From Paenibacillus glacialis (GTDB taxonomy: Bacteria > Bacillota > Bacilli > Paenibacillales > Paenibacillaceae): a stretch of DNA of 64,000 bases. The notes below the pieces were generated by a model. That model saw nothing but the letters and a program-made list of their open reading frames with translations. It was not told the origin of the DNA and ran no database searches. Location: the NCBI RefSeq assembly GCF_001637205.1, contig NZ_LVJH01000003.1, forward strand, positions 216,091-280,090. The letters run 5' to 3'. The first letter of the stretch is position 1; each line of letters opens with the position of its first letter. The position numbers and the translations under genes were made by a program. Of this stretch, positions 35,396 to 45,101 are shown piece after piece.

Positions 35396-36118
35396 CTATG
35401 GGGATAATAGCGATGGTTCTGAAGTTGTCGTATTCGAAAGAATCTCCTTCTGGATTCTAAGCATCTTCTTATCAAGAGCATATGCTGCTTCAGAAGCCTC
35501 TTTCAACTCGGTGTGTACATGAGCAGGTACTTGCTTGTCATACTTATAGAATAAGATATGTTCCATGCTTGCCCAGAAATCCATGGCTAAGGTGCGCATC
35601 TGAATTTCTACCTTCATCCAACGAGTTCCTTCTAATAGGATGAGAGGCACTGCTAGGATAATATGAAGACTTTGATAGCCGTTTGGTTTGGGGTCCTTAA
35701 TATAATCCTTTACCTCTAGCACATGAATGTCACTACGCTGTTTGAAGTGCTCCAATAAGAGATAAATATCTTTGACGAAAGCACATACAATTCGCATACC
35801 GGCAATATCATGGATTTGGTTCAGCATATTATCAACAGTAAGGCCACAGCCTTTACGTTTCATTTTATCCAGGATACTCTTAGGTTCTTTGATTCGTACT
35901 TTAATATGTTCAATAGGACTGTAACCATTTAGTTGTTTCAGTTCCGTCTTGATGACGTTAATCTTATTCTGTAACTCTTCTAGAGCAAGTTGATATAACA
36001 TCGGAACATTATTCCACTCATTGAGTTGGAGTAAAAGTTCGTCGGCTAATTGTCTTGTTCCAATATCATGTAGATGAATCGGGCTTATCACAAGTTGACT
36101 ACCTTCATGTTCTTTCAA
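35396..36118 (-). CDS. Small alarmone synthetase (RelA/SpoT domain, YjbM/RelQ-like)
   Basis: A 240-residue single-domain (p)ppGpp synthetase. IHDIAGMRIVCAFVKDIY, KDYIKDPKPNGYQSLH and VEIQMRTLAMDFWASMEH are the synthetase motifs, and there is no hydrolase or regulatory domain. It transfers pyrophosphate from ATP to GDP or GTP. The start is TTG, eight bases after AGGAG. Confidence 0.92.
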   Translation of the reverse strand: MKEHEGSQLVISPIHLHDIGTRQLADELLLQLNEWNNVPMLYQLALEELQNKINVIKTELKQLNGYSPIEHIKVRIKEPKSILDKMKRKGCGLTVDNMLNQIHDIAGMRIVCAFVKDIYLLLEHFKQRSDIHVLEVKDYIKDPKPNGYQSLHIILAVPLILLEGTRWMKVEIQMRTLAMDFWASMEHILFYKYDKQVPAHVHTELKEASEAAYALDKKMLRIQKEILSNTTTSEPSLLSP

Positions 36119-36226
36119 TGGGTGATCTCCTATACTTTAAAATATGGTGATGATTCTATTTTACCTGAAAAAGAGGATTAGAAGCAAAAAATGGGTAGTG
36201 AGGTAAAATAATAGGGCCAATAGTTC

Positions 36227-36255
36227 TATTCACACGACATTTTTTATAGTAAAAT
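36227..36255 (+). promoter_or_regulatory. Predicted promoter of the c-di-GMP riboswitch leader
   Basis: TATTCA at 36227-36232, 17-base spacer and TAAAAT at 36250-36255. It lies just upstream of the riboswitch aptamer. The -35 is weak. Confidence 0.5.
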
Positions 36256-36274
36256 GAATTGTGATAATATCCAA

Positions 36275-36356
36275 ATAAAGGAAAACTATACAAAATAGTA
36301 GGATGAAGAGCCACGGGTCTAAAGCTCTTAGATGAATAGTAGGGTTGCAGATATAC
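36275..36356 (+). ncRNA. c-di-GMP-I (GEMM) riboswitch
   Basis: AAAGGAAAACTA, its hairpin partner TAGTAGGATGAAGAGCC, then ACGGGTCTAAAG and a closing AGTAGGGTTGCAG follow the GEMM-I pattern (AAACx stem, GGAxGxAxAGC, xxGGxCTAAAG, GGGTTGC). A terminator follows 30 bases later, then the GGDEF-EAL gene, suggesting transcriptional control. The aptamer was recognised by eye. Confidence 0.8.
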
Positions 36357-36386
36357 ATAGAGAAACAAATTATTTATGGTATTTGC

Positions 36387-36425
36387 AGACCAATGGGCTC
36401 ATGAGGTCATTTTGGTCTTTTTTTA
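36387..36425 (+). terminator. Riboswitch expression-platform terminator
   Basis: AGACCAA pairs with TTGGTCT, followed by T7. No plus-strand gene lies upstream, so it must act on the leader RNA. Confidence 0.85.
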
Positions 36426-36496
36426 TAAGTAAGCAGGCAAGACGATCTTGTCTCTACCCAATTGAAGACAAATGCATCTGAAGGAGTGATTGCATA

Positions 36497-39118
36497 ATGA
36501 GAAGAAACTTTGTTGATTCCCAGTTCCTTTGCAAGTGGCTCTTCTTCGCAGGCGCTGTACTGCTGGCATTTGGAAGCGCTTCGCAACACCCACAACTGAT
36601 TTACGGCATCGAGTTTACATTTACGAATATTTTTCTATTGATGTTGGTACGACTCTACGGAATTCGAATGGTTCTACCGGTAGCCGTACTTGTTTATGCT
36701 GTTTCCATATTCATCTATCATGAGCCTTCTTACATTATTATATTTCTGTTTGAGGTTTGCTGGATTGGGTTATGGCAGATGAGGAGACAAGGTTACCTAC
36801 TGGGACCCGATGCGCTGTTCTGGTTATGTATCGGTGCCCCAATTACGCTTGTCGCTTGTTGGTTTTCGGGATCGCTTTCATTAATTGAATTTATTATTCT
36901 ATTCTCCATTACTGCATCCAATGGTCTATTTAATACCTTGATCGCCGAAATACTTGTTAACTATCTGCCGCTGGGGCGTTGGCTTGGTCTTGTACAGGAC
37001 AAGCCTCTTAAGGTTACATTTCGTCGGGTTTTGTTTCATTTGTCTATTACGCTTATTGCTCTTCCTTTTCTCATGAATATGATCATTAACGGAAGGGATG
37101 CATATGATGTGTCTACTCGTACGACACTTCAAACGGCGAGTAATACGGCTAATAGCATAAAGGGAGAACTGGATCAGTGGAAACAGGAGAACGTGTTGGG
37201 AGTTCAGTTGGAGGGGCTTATTCAGATTGGGTATTTACAGGAAATGATCAAACGCAATACAACACAGAAGTTGTTCGATATCACCATTACGAATAAACAA
37301 AATAAGGTGCTGGCTACGAACAACAAGGAAGCTGCTCTTACTCGGGAGCAGCCTCAATCGGCTACCCTTATTGATGATAACTATTTGTTTGAGGTACCTG
37401 CTCAATCCATCGTTCTGCTTCCCACTCAACAATGGCGCAATGCTCATTATGTTCATGCAGTCTCGTTGGAACGGATTCCGTTGGTTATTTCAGTTAGCGT
37501 TCCTGTCAAGGCATATCAGGAACAGATATTCCGGGAATATATTTATCAATTATTGTACATGCTCGGCAATATCACAATCGCAGCCCTGTTGGCATGGGTT
37601 ATTAACTGGTGGCTTGGTCGAAGCCTAATGCAGCTCGCCAGATCGACGACCAATCTGCCAGCGAGATTGAAGCAGATGGTCCCTCTGGAGTGGCCAAATA
37701 GTGGAATTCTGGAAATTGATTCACTCACCCATAATTTCAAGGATATGTCCCAGAATCTGCTTCATATGTTCCAAGAAGCTTCGTGGATGAACCAGCGGCT
37801 TCAATCTTCCGAGAAAAAGCTACATCAATTAGCGTATTATGATAGCTTAACCACGTTGCCTAATCGGTTGCAGTTCCATCAAGTATTAAGCGGCTTGCTC
37901 GCGGAAGATGGCGACCACAACGAACGGATCGCTGTCATGTTTATGGACCTGAACCGCTTTAAACAAATCAATGATACGCTCGGTCATGCAGTAGGAGATG
38001 TTCTCCTGCAGAAAGTAGCAGAACGCTTTAAAGTGATTGCAGATGAAAGTTGCAGAGTTTTCCGATTGGGTGGTGATGAATTCGTGTTTGTCATGCGATA
38101 CGAGACAAATCATGCACCCGATGATTTTGCGAAACAGATCTGCAACTGTTTTGAAGCACCATTTGATCTAGAAGATTCATCCGTCTACACGACGATCAGC
38201 ATTGGTATCAGCTTATATCCTGAACATGGAATTTCTATGGGAGATATTCTAAAAAAAGCAGATATGGCTATGTATGTCGCGAAGGAACAAGGAGCGAGTA
38301 GTTACCATTTCTTTAGCCAGGCGCTGGAAGACTCGCTTAATGAGAAGATGTACCTGGAGAATGGTCTGCGCAATGCATTGCATGATGAACAGCTCTTCCT
38401 TGTATACCAACCGCTGGTCAGTCCAGCATCCGGGAAAACGACTGGTATAGAGACACTAATTCGTTGGCGGCATCCGAAAGCAGGGATTATCTCTCCCGCC
38501 AAATTTATTCCACTTGCCGAGACATCAGGTTTGATTGTAGAAATTGATCTTTGGGTATTACGAGAAGCGTGTAGGCAGGCGAAGGATTGGCAAGATCGAG
38601 GGTTTCCTAAGATCCCAATGTCTGTCAATCTGTCCGCCAAACAATTTTATCGGACGGGTCTGTTGGAGGATATTCAAACTATCCTAGAGGAGACAGGGCT
38701 GAGTGCCCAATATATCAATCTTGAAATTACTGAGAGTGTATTTATCAAGCATATGGATCCCGTCATTGAAACGTTGACTCAACTGCGAAACATGGGCATT
38801 CAAATCTCTATTGATGATTTCGGTACTGGCTATTCTTCACTAAGCCAATTACAGAGTCTGCCAATTTCCGTGGTCAAACTTGACCGCACATTCATTCAAG
38901 GGGCGGAGCAGAGCGAAATGAAATCATCTGTCGTTAAAGCGGTAATTGAGCTTGCCCATAGTATGGGCCTGCAGGTTGTTGCGGAAGGCATTGAGACAGA
39001 GCAAGAACGGAACTTTTTCACTCGTTTGGAATGTGATGAACTTCAGGGGTTCTATTTCAGTAAACCGTTAGAAGTTAGCATTTTTGAGAAATATTTAATT
39101 ACCGAATACAGTCAGTAA
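36497..39118 (+). CDS. Membrane GGDEF-EAL protein
   Basis: An 873-residue protein. The N-terminal 190 residues hold several membrane spans. An outside region (about 200-340) looks like a Cache/CHASE-type sensor, and one more span (about 350-370) with a HAMP-like linker follows. The GGDEF domain has an intact RLGGDEF near residue 520, preceded by YDSLTTLPNR. The EAL domain has ETLIRW in place of EAL, but keeps NLEITES, IDDFGTGYSSL, KLDRTFI and VAEGIET, so phosphodiesterase activity is plausible. AAGGAG precedes the ATG. It sits behind a c-di-GMP riboswitch and 21 bases before a solute-binding lipoprotein. Confidence 0.93.
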   Translation: MRRNFVDSQFLCKWLFFAGAVLLAFGSASQHPQLIYGIEFTFTNIFLLMLVRLYGIRMVLPVAVLVYAVSIFIYHEPSYIIIFLFEVCWIGLWQMRRQGYLLGPDALFWLCIGAPITLVACWFSGSLSLIEFIILFSITASNGLFNTLIAEILVNYLPLGRWLGLVQDKPLKVTFRRVLFHLSITLIALPFLMNMIINGRDAYDVSTRTTLQTASNTANSIKGELDQWKQENVLGVQLEGLIQIGYLQEMIKRNTTQKLFDITITNKQNKVLATNNKEAALTREQPQSATLIDDNYLFEVPAQSIVLLPTQQWRNAHYVHAVSLERIPLVISVSVPVKAYQEQIFREYIYQLLYMLGNITIAALLAWVINWWLGRSLMQLARSTTNLPARLKQMVPLEWPNSGILEIDSLTHNFKDMSQNLLHMFQEASWMNQRLQSSEKKLHQLAYYDSLTTLPNRLQFHQVLSGLLAEDGDHNERIAVMFMDLNRFKQINDTLGHAVGDVLLQKVAERFKVIADESCRVFRLGGDEFVFVMRYETNHAPDDFAKQICNCFEAPFDLEDSSVYTTISIGISLYPEHGISMGDILKKADMAMYVAKEQGASSYHFFSQALEDSLNEKMYLENGLRNALHDEQLFLVYQPLVSPASGKTTGIETLIRWRHPKAGIISPAKFIPLAETSGLIVEIDLWVLREACRQAKDWQDRGFPKIPMSVNLSAKQFYRTGLLEDIQTILEETGLSAQYINLEITESVFIKHMDPVIETLTQLRNMGIQISIDDFGTGYSSLSQLQSLPISVVKLDRTFIQGAEQSEMKSSVVKAVIELAHSMGLQVVAEGIETEQERNFFTRLECDELQGFYFSKPLEVSIFEKYLITEYSQ

Positions 39119-39139
39119 TTCAATTGAAGGAGCTCGATT

Positions 39140-40444
39140 ATGAGAAAAACAATTTTTGTCATATTTATATCTTTTGCTCTTTTCTTTGTAACGTCGACAG
39201 GATGTAACTACCGCGAAGAAGTTCCTTCTGTGGAGCTCCCCGCTTTATCCTCCCCGGCTAATTTGTCTACAGATCCAGTGGAATTGGAAATCTGGAGTTA
39301 CTATAGTGGTTGGGAACCGGCGATCAAAAGATTTAAGGAAAAGTACCCAAATGTTTCCGTGAAAGTGAAAACATTTGATTCTGATGCTTATGTATCTGCT
39401 TATCAACATGCTATTGTAGACGGTGTGACGCCTGACATTATGGTGAGTGACAGTGAGCATTTCGGCCATTTTACAGCCATTAATGGATTGGAGAATCTGT
39501 TGGATCACGGTGCGGAGAAATATCGTATGGACTTCAGTGAATACCTGTGGAAAAGTAACCTTTCTCATAATGAAAAGAAATTAATTGGTTTTCCAGTGGC
39601 TACCTCACCAATGATGACGTATTACCGGGCGGATATTATGGAGCAATACGGGTTCCCAACTGATCCCGAAGAACTCGGGAAATTCATGGAAAAACCTAAA
39701 AACTGGATGGAAATTGCAAAGACCTTGAAAAAGGATGACCGATATATTACGCAATGGGCAACTGAGGTGGTACAAATTTTCGATAGTACTCAAGGTTTAT
39801 TTGACTCCAATTTTGAATTTTCCCGTAATAATGACAACTTCCTTAGTGCCATCAAAATCGCAAAACAAGTTAACGACAACGCGCTTGCAGCTTCCATGGA
39901 CATATGGACACTTTCTGGAGCTAAGGCCGTTAAAGAAGGAAAGATTGCTATGTTGTATTTAGGGACGTGGGGGGCCGCACAAATTGAAGAATGGGCACCT
40001 GAATCAGCAGGGAAATGGAGGGAAACCCGACTTCCCTTCAATCAATACGGCTGGGCGAACAGTACCAATCTTATGATGCCTTCGGCTTCAAGAAATAAAG
40101 AATGGTCATGGAAATTTATTGAATTTTTCGTAACCGAGTGGAGTAAACGGACAGAGGGGGTTGGGGTGCCTGCTTATCTTCCAGCACGCGGTAACCCGAA
40201 GAAGTTGTCTAAGGAGAGCGATTACTACGGTGGGCAGAAGCTGTATGCCTTACACGAAAGCTTGGTCGAAAAGATGAAAGAATTCAAATCAACTCCTATT
40301 GATGTGCAAGCACGGAAAATCTGGAGAGATCAGATTAATATTGGCATCGAGCGTAACAGGGAGGCAGAAGTGATACTGCACCAAACGGAACAAACGTTGC
40401 TCACAAATTTAGGTGAGGAAATTACCATTCTGCAAAATAATTAG
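39140..40444 (+). CDS. Extracellular solute-binding lipoprotein (family 1)
   Basis: A 434-residue lipoprotein (lipobox STGC near residue 22) with the sugar-type binding-protein fold: VELEIWSYYSGWEPAIKRFK, GVTPDIMVSDSEHF and IAMLYLGTWGAAQIEEWAPE. No ABC permease or ATPase genes are near. It follows the GGDEF-EAL gene by 21 bases, with a ribosome site AAGGAG, so both are co-transcribed under the riboswitch. It may present a ligand to the sensor region of its neighbour rather than feed a transporter (inference). Confidence 0.9.
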   Translation: MRKTIFVIFISFALFFVTSTGCNYREEVPSVELPALSSPANLSTDPVELEIWSYYSGWEPAIKRFKEKYPNVSVKVKTFDSDAYVSAYQHAIVDGVTPDIMVSDSEHFGHFTAINGLENLLDHGAEKYRMDFSEYLWKSNLSHNEKKLIGFPVATSPMMTYYRADIMEQYGFPTDPEELGKFMEKPKNWMEIAKTLKKDDRYITQWATEVVQIFDSTQGLFDSNFEFSRNNDNFLSAIKIAKQVNDNALAASMDIWTLSGAKAVKEGKIAMLYLGTWGAAQIEEWAPESAGKWRETRLPFNQYGWANSTNLMMPSASRNKEWSWKFIEFFVTEWSKRTEGVGVPAYLPARGNPKKLSKESDYYGGQKLYALHESLVEKMKEFKSTPIDVQARKIWRDQINIGIERNREAEVILHQTEQTLLTNLGEEITILQNN

Positions 40445-40480
40445 CTAGTGCTTCGGGAAGCAGTTGTTTGTCTAATAGAG

Positions 40481-40522
40481 AAAAAGCAGCCCATCCTCTG
40501 ACGAGGTACGAGCTGCTTTTTT
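40481..40522. terminator. Bidirectional terminator
   Basis: AAAAAGCAGC pairs with GCTGCTTTTT, between the converging binding-protein and helicase genes. Confidence 0.88.
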
Positions 40523-40531
40523 AGTGGGATC

Positions 40532-42613
40532 CTATAATTTTTTAATTCCAAATGCCTCTAATAGAAAACGGGATGGTTCTGCAGCTTTGCCATGGAAGTG
40601 AAGGGGGGAAGTAATATAGAGACGTTCCTTCGCCCGAGTAACGGCTACATACGCTAGACGACGTTCTTCCTCAAGTGCTGCTTTAACGAGTTTAGATTCA
40701 ACTTTCTCTGAATGGGTTGCCTTCATTTCTTGGGTAACCTTTTCTTTCAATGCTGTACTGTGAGGGAGAATCCCTTCACTTGCACCAATCAAATAAACAT
40801 GTCGGAATTCCATTCCTTTGGCACGATGAATGGTTAATAGTTGTATAGCATCGCCTGCATCCCCATCACGGAGAGCTTCCATTTGTTGATGACGCAGTGT
40901 TAATTCATCTGCATGAGCTATGAATTGATCAATCGTATCAAACTGCGCTGCAGCACTCTCGAGTTCATCAAGACTATCTATCATTGTATCTTTATATTGA
41001 GTATGGAGTAGGGGATCCCCAGCTTCCAAATATTTATCATAAAAGAGTCTGCGCATTTCTTGTATGGCATATACAGGCTTCAATGACGCAAGTTTCTTGA
41101 TCAATCGTATTCTTTCTTTGACCGCATCTTGTTGGAAAGGTTTAAGTCGATCCCAACGCGTTAGATGAATAAGAGGGTACTTCTTCGGTTGTTTATTCTC
41201 TTGTTCAACGAGATAGCTCATGCCATCTTCACGAGGAATATAGAGTGGACCGAGCGTACTTTGAAAAGCCTCTTTACAACGCGGATTTAAAGATAGTCTA
41301 AGGTGGTCCATTAACGTCTTAATTAAGGACTGATCATAGAATACGGTGTTATTCCCGTATTGGACAAAGGGAATACCTCGAAGTAATAGTTGCTCCAACA
41401 GGGCGCGGCTACTACCCGCGGTACGGTGAAGAATAGCCACGTCTGAGTATGTGACCTTCCCAAGTCGTACTTGATTTTCTACATGGTCCATAACAAACGA
41501 TGCCTCTTCCTCTACATTCGCAGGAGAAGCATAGTGGGGAGGTAATCCTTCAGCACCTGCGGCTACGAGTTGTTTAGGACGTCGGAATTCATTGTGAGTA
41601 ATGAGTGCAGTACCTAAACCTAGAATACGACTGTCACTTCGATAGTTGATCGGTAGGGCAATGATGGTGGCATCAGGGTATACTTTATCGAAATCCAGAA
41701 TAGATTCTTGACGTGCACCGTTAAAAGAATAGATGGTCTGGTCATCATCGCCTACAACCATCAGATTACGGTGTCCTGCAGATAACTTCTGTACCATGTC
41801 GTATTGGACAGTATTCGTATCTTGAAACTCATCGACCATCATATAAGTGAATCGCGATTGGAGTTCTGATAAGCGTTGAGGGTCGTTTAATAGATCCGAC
41901 GTGTGTAACAATATATCGTCGAAATCCCACTGGTTGCGACCCTGTTTCCATTCTTCATACGTGAGTAGGATTTCCTTGATCTTCATTTCTTCGGCTGTCT
42001 TAGATGGAAGGTCGGAGGGCCATTCGCCACTCATTTTCCAAGACGATAGTGCAGCTAAGAGTGTCTCTGGCTGGTAGGTCTCACCTGCTTTTAGACGGCG
42101 TAATATAATTTTCATTATGGTATGTCTAGTAGCGTAATCACTGAGAATTTGCTCGTGTTGTCCAGACTGTCGTAATAGAGCGAGCCCGAAGGAATGGAAT
42201 GTTCGAGCTTGGACAGCACGTGCTGCACGGGTTGTAATACAAGGAATACGAGCAATTCGTTCTTTAATCTCTGACGCTGCTTTACTCGTGAAAGTTACTA
42301 ATAGGATTTGGGAAGCAGGAATCTCACGAACGGCTATTAAATAACCAGTCCGTGCGGCTAAGACAGTTGTCTTCCCACAACCAGCACCTGCAAGCGTGAG
42401 TAAGGGCCCAGAACCGTGGCGCACAGCTTGAATCTGTGGACCGTTTAGATGTATGCCTTCTTTCTCAAGGGCACGGAAGTAGAACGAATCATCGATGGAA
42501 GGATGAACGAGTTCTTTACTTGTCGTTGTTGGAGCAGACGCAGTCTGTGGTAATGGTGTGGATAAGGGCACACCGGCCGGATGGGATTGATATCTAGTGG
42601 TTGTTTGTTGCAA
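40532..42613 (-). CDS. UvrD/PcrA-like superfamily 1 helicase
   Basis: A 693-residue SF1A helicase. Walker A LTLAGAGCGKTTVLAAR, motif Ia VTFTSKAASEIKER, DEFQDTN (Walker B), GDDDQTIYSFNGA, YRSD, and C-terminal LLTIHRAKGMEFRHVYLIG and AYVAVTRAKERLYI are all intact. The N-terminal 55 residues are a Pro/Thr/Ser-rich tail. GGAAGG lies six bases before the TTG at 42613. An earlier TTG at 42631 overlaps it. It probably acts in DNA repair, but it is distinct from the housekeeping PcrA, which is longer. Confidence 0.9.
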   Translation of the reverse strand: MQQTTTRYQSHPAGVPLSTPLPQTASAPTTTSKELVHPSIDDSFYFRALEKEGIHLNGPQIQAVRHGSGPLLTLAGAGCGKTTVLAARTGYLIAVREIPASQILLVTFTSKAASEIKERIARIPCITTRAARAVQARTFHSFGLALLRQSGQHEQILSDYATRHTIMKIILRRLKAGETYQPETLLAALSSWKMSGEWPSDLPSKTAEEMKIKEILLTYEEWKQGRNQWDFDDILLHTSDLLNDPQRLSELQSRFTYMMVDEFQDTNTVQYDMVQKLSAGHRNLMVVGDDDQTIYSFNGARQESILDFDKVYPDATIIALPINYRSDSRILGLGTALITHNEFRRPKQLVAAGAEGLPPHYASPANVEEEASFVMDHVENQVRLGKVTYSDVAILHRTAGSSRALLEQLLLRGIPFVQYGNNTVFYDQSLIKTLMDHLRLSLNPRCKEAFQSTLGPLYIPREDGMSYLVEQENKQPKKYPLIHLTRWDRLKPFQQDAVKERIRLIKKLASLKPVYAIQEMRRLFYDKYLEAGDPLLHTQYKDTMIDSLDELESAAAQFDTIDQFIAHADELTLRHQQMEALRDGDAGDAIQLLTIHRAKGMEFRHVYLIGASEGILPHSTALKEKVTQEMKATHSEKVESKLVKAALEEERRLAYVAVTRAKERLYITSPLHFHGKAAEPSRFLLEAFGIKKL

Positions 42614-42864
42614 GTTCGGCCTTCCTTTCAAAAACTGTGAGAGATTTACCTTTTCACAATCCCTATATAAATTTGGTATGATAGAATTAGCTATAATTTC
42701 TTAGGACAGTAACTAATATTATAACGCTAATGACAAGGGTGAAGCCAAGCATTCCTTTATCTAACAGAAATAAGCATAATCCTTGCTCTACATCATAGGG
42801 CTATTATAGGAAATAAACGATGGAAAAATGAATGTAATCGAATGGTGAAGGAGAAATCATATCA

Positions 42865-43572
42865 ATGGATATTATGAAACGAATCAAGAATGGGGCTAAT
42901 AAGGCTCAGAGTATGGTAGAAGTGAACAAAATAAAAGGTCAGATTATTGAGATTGAGGATAATATGAATGATCATTTCTTAGAAATGGGCAAAGTATTCT
43001 ATGAAGGGTATCGAGCTGAGGATATGAGTGTCGCTGAGACAGAGATGGTGAAGTTGTCGAGAGCTTGTGATAACCTGAGGGGAGAAATAGACGGTCTTCG
43101 CGAACGCATTGCAGAGTTGAAAAATGAAAGATTATGTCAATGTGGTCATGTTGTAGCGTTAGATGTAAACTTTTGCCCCCATTGTGGCACGAAATTGTTG
43201 GAAAATGAGTCGAAACATAGGAAGGGGAATAGCCCTTATACAGAGAAGAAATCAAGACTACCTGAAGATCTGGAAATACTAGACCCTACGTATCATGAAT
43301 CTGATGAAGAAGTGGAACCTGTAGACAGTCTAGATAATCAGCTTCAGGATGTAGAAAGAGTACGTAGACAATTTGAAGAGTTAGAGCGTGAGAGAGAGAG
43401 ACAGTTAGAGCTTGACCGTCGAATTGGTAATTGGAACAACGATAATGATGAGGACATGATTGTCGAAGATGAAGGAGTAGCACCAGAGCTAACATTCAAT
43501 TGTCAGATTTGCGCGGTTGACCTGCAACTAGGATCAAAATGGTGCCCACGGTGTGGTGCAGAACAGATTTAA
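42865..43572 (+). CDS. Coiled-coil protein with two zinc ribbons
   Basis: A 235-residue soluble protein. An N-terminal helical coiled coil (about residues 15-90) is followed by a zinc ribbon CQCGHVVALDVNFCPHCG (93-110), an acidic Glu/Arg-rich stretch with another coiled coil (150-200), and a C-terminal ribbon CQICAVDLQLGSKWCPRCG. Each has four Cys. It has no membrane span. I do not recognise a named family. AAGGAG precedes the ATG. Confidence 0.8.
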   Translation: MDIMKRIKNGANKAQSMVEVNKIKGQIIEIEDNMNDHFLEMGKVFYEGYRAEDMSVAETEMVKLSRACDNLRGEIDGLRERIAELKNERLCQCGHVVALDVNFCPHCGTKLLENESKHRKGNSPYTEKKSRLPEDLEILDPTYHESDEEVEPVDSLDNQLQDVERVRRQFEELERERERQLELDRRIGNWNNDNDEDMIVEDEGVAPELTFNCQICAVDLQLGSKWCPRCGAEQI

Positions 43573-43574
43573 CT

Positions 43575-43620
43575 ATATAGATTGAACTAAAGAGAGCGAA
43601 AACTTTAGTTCAATCTATAT
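43575..43620. repeat. Inverted-repeat element, copy 1 (short)
   Basis: ATATAGATTGAACTAAAG pairs perfectly over 18 bp with CTTTAGTTCAATCTATAT around a 10-base loop. The arms and the inner GAGCGAAAA are shared with 56349-56435. It starts at the end of the zinc-ribbon gene and could also act as a terminator. Confidence 0.75.
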
Positions 43621-43682
43621 CATATTCAAACAAATGGTTTCGGGAAATGGAACACGTTCACGCAGCTTGGGGGGACAGGAGA

Positions 43683-44543
43683 ATGGAACAGTTGTTACAT
43701 CATCTTAGAAATCTAGGATTTACGGAGATGGAAGCCAAAGTGATGGTAGAATTGGCTGGAAGGGGTCCTTCATCTGGTTATGAAGTGGCCAAAAGTTTGG
43801 GTGTTTCACGATCCAATGTGTATACTACGTTACAACGTCTATCCCAACAGGGCTTTCTACATAGTAGTCAGGGGGAGCCTGTTCGGTACAGTATGCTTAA
43901 GACTGAGGAATTAACCCATATGATTTCAGGCCAAGTACGTGAATCTCTGTCATTTGTTGAGAGTCAAATGCCAAGATCCGTAACAGATCAGCCTCCTTTT
44001 TATTCTGTAGAAGGAGATGATAAGATTCTGGCGGCATTGACTCGGGAGTTAGAGCGTGCGGAGCGGGAAATTGTCATTGATGTGTGTCATGAGGAAGCCT
44101 CACTCTTACGGAGTGAGTTAGAACGTGCTGAGGGTAGGGGTGTGAAGTTACTTTGGTCCACAGATGGAGGAGAAACCTCATTAAGTCGCCATATGTTATG
44201 GCCAGGGTGGGATTCATCCCAAATGGAGCCCTCAGAGTGTGCAGGACGCAAATTCTCATTCGTTATCGATCGAACTTGGTCTATGCTCGGCATGCGTGGA
44301 GATACTTGTTCTTCTGTGGCGATGGTAACGGTCCATCCAGTGATGACAGAGTTACTACTTAGCCATTTCACACAGGAGATGGTCTTATATGAAATGGAGA
44401 ATGACATCGGTAACGAACTAGCAGAACGTTATGGCTCACATTATGAACAAATTTATAATAAGTATGTGGGTATGGATTCAATCACGGGGAATAGTGAGAA
44501 GGGTAGTGTAGTACAAGAATCGGGAGAAGTCGAAGACGTTTAA
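43683..44543 (+). CDS. TrmB family transcriptional regulator
   Basis: A 286-residue protein with an N-terminal TrmB-type winged helix: LHHLRNLGFTEMEAKVMVEL, then GYEVAKSLGVSRSNVYTTLQ (recognition helix) and LTHMISGQV. The C-terminal part (about 110-250) resembles the TrmB effector/PLD-like domain (REIVIDVCHEEASLLRSELE). An ATG at 43647 lacks a ribosome site. The ATG at 43683 has G6 seven bases upstream. Target and ligand are unknown. A small gene follows in 36 bases. Confidence 0.82.
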   Translation: MEQLLHHLRNLGFTEMEAKVMVELAGRGPSSGYEVAKSLGVSRSNVYTTLQRLSQQGFLHSSQGEPVRYSMLKTEELTHMISGQVRESLSFVESQMPRSVTDQPPFYSVEGDDKILAALTRELERAEREIVIDVCHEEASLLRSELERAEGRGVKLLWSTDGGETSLSRHMLWPGWDSSQMEPSECAGRKFSFVIDRTWSMLGMRGDTCSSVAMVTVHPVMTELLLSHFTQEMVLYEMENDIGNELAERYGSHYEQIYNKYVGMDSITGNSEKGSVVQESGEVEDV

Positions 44544-44579
44544 TAAATAATGACTACAAGAATTAGGAGGAACAATCAT

Positions 44580-44867
44580 ATGAAGGAATGTCTTGTTCAT
44601 TTTCAAGTGAAACATAAAGGTGAGCTTAAACATCTACGAGGGTTAATCTTTCTGAGTGACAATCAACAACCGGGGAATGATCAACTTATTGAAATGTTTA
44701 AGGATATGGATTATTTGGTCGTACTTTCTGATCCGGATTCATTAGTATTTAAGCCCGTTGACCCTTCCGCAGACTATGACTTCATTAGAATTACTGAGCT
44801 GGACATGGGAGAAGAAAAGTACACGGAAGATAGGGATCTCAAAACAATTCTTAGCAATTTCTTGTAG
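44580..44867 (+). CDS. Small conserved-type hypothetical protein
   Basis: A 95-residue soluble protein starting MKECLVHFQVKHKGELKHLR, acidic at the C terminus. TAGGAGG precedes the ATG at 44580, and an upstream in-frame codon at 44550 lacks a site. It is probably co-transcribed with the TrmB gene. No family recognised. Confidence 0.7.
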   Translation: MKECLVHFQVKHKGELKHLRGLIFLSDNQQPGNDQLIEMFKDMDYLVVLSDPDSLVFKPVDPSADYDFIRITELDMGEEKYTEDRDLKTILSNFL

Positions 44868-44951
44868 ATTTATTTCAAATGAAACAGTAAGCAATTTCCT
44901 CTTTATTTTATGCTGTGTTATGCGTTATACTTTCCAAGTTACATTTATATG

Positions 44952-45020
44952 ATTCTCGTATAGGTGCAGGAATAGGCCTGCATGTCTCTACCCGATCACC
45001 GGAATGATTGGACTACGGGT
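44952..45020 (+). ncRNA. Guanine-type purine riboswitch
   Basis: TTCTCGTA pairs with TACGGG (P1). P2 is GTGCAGG/CCTGCAT, followed by the core TGTCTCTACC, P3 GATCACC/GGAATGATT, and the J3/1 segment GGACTAC. The specificity position in GACTA is C, which favours guanine or hypoxanthine over adenine. It lies 190 bases upstream of xpt, as in Bacillus subtilis. Confidence 0.92.
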
Positions 45021-45101
45021 TAATAATATATAGTCAGTTCCATTATTTTGAACAGGTGATTTTGACTGTGAAGAAGAATGGAACTGTATATTTGTTAATC
45101 T

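Noticed and set aside
36497..39118. EAL domain judged inactive because of ETL in place of EAL
   Set aside because: The metal-binding Glu is kept and all other catalytic motifs are intact, so inactivity cannot be claimed.
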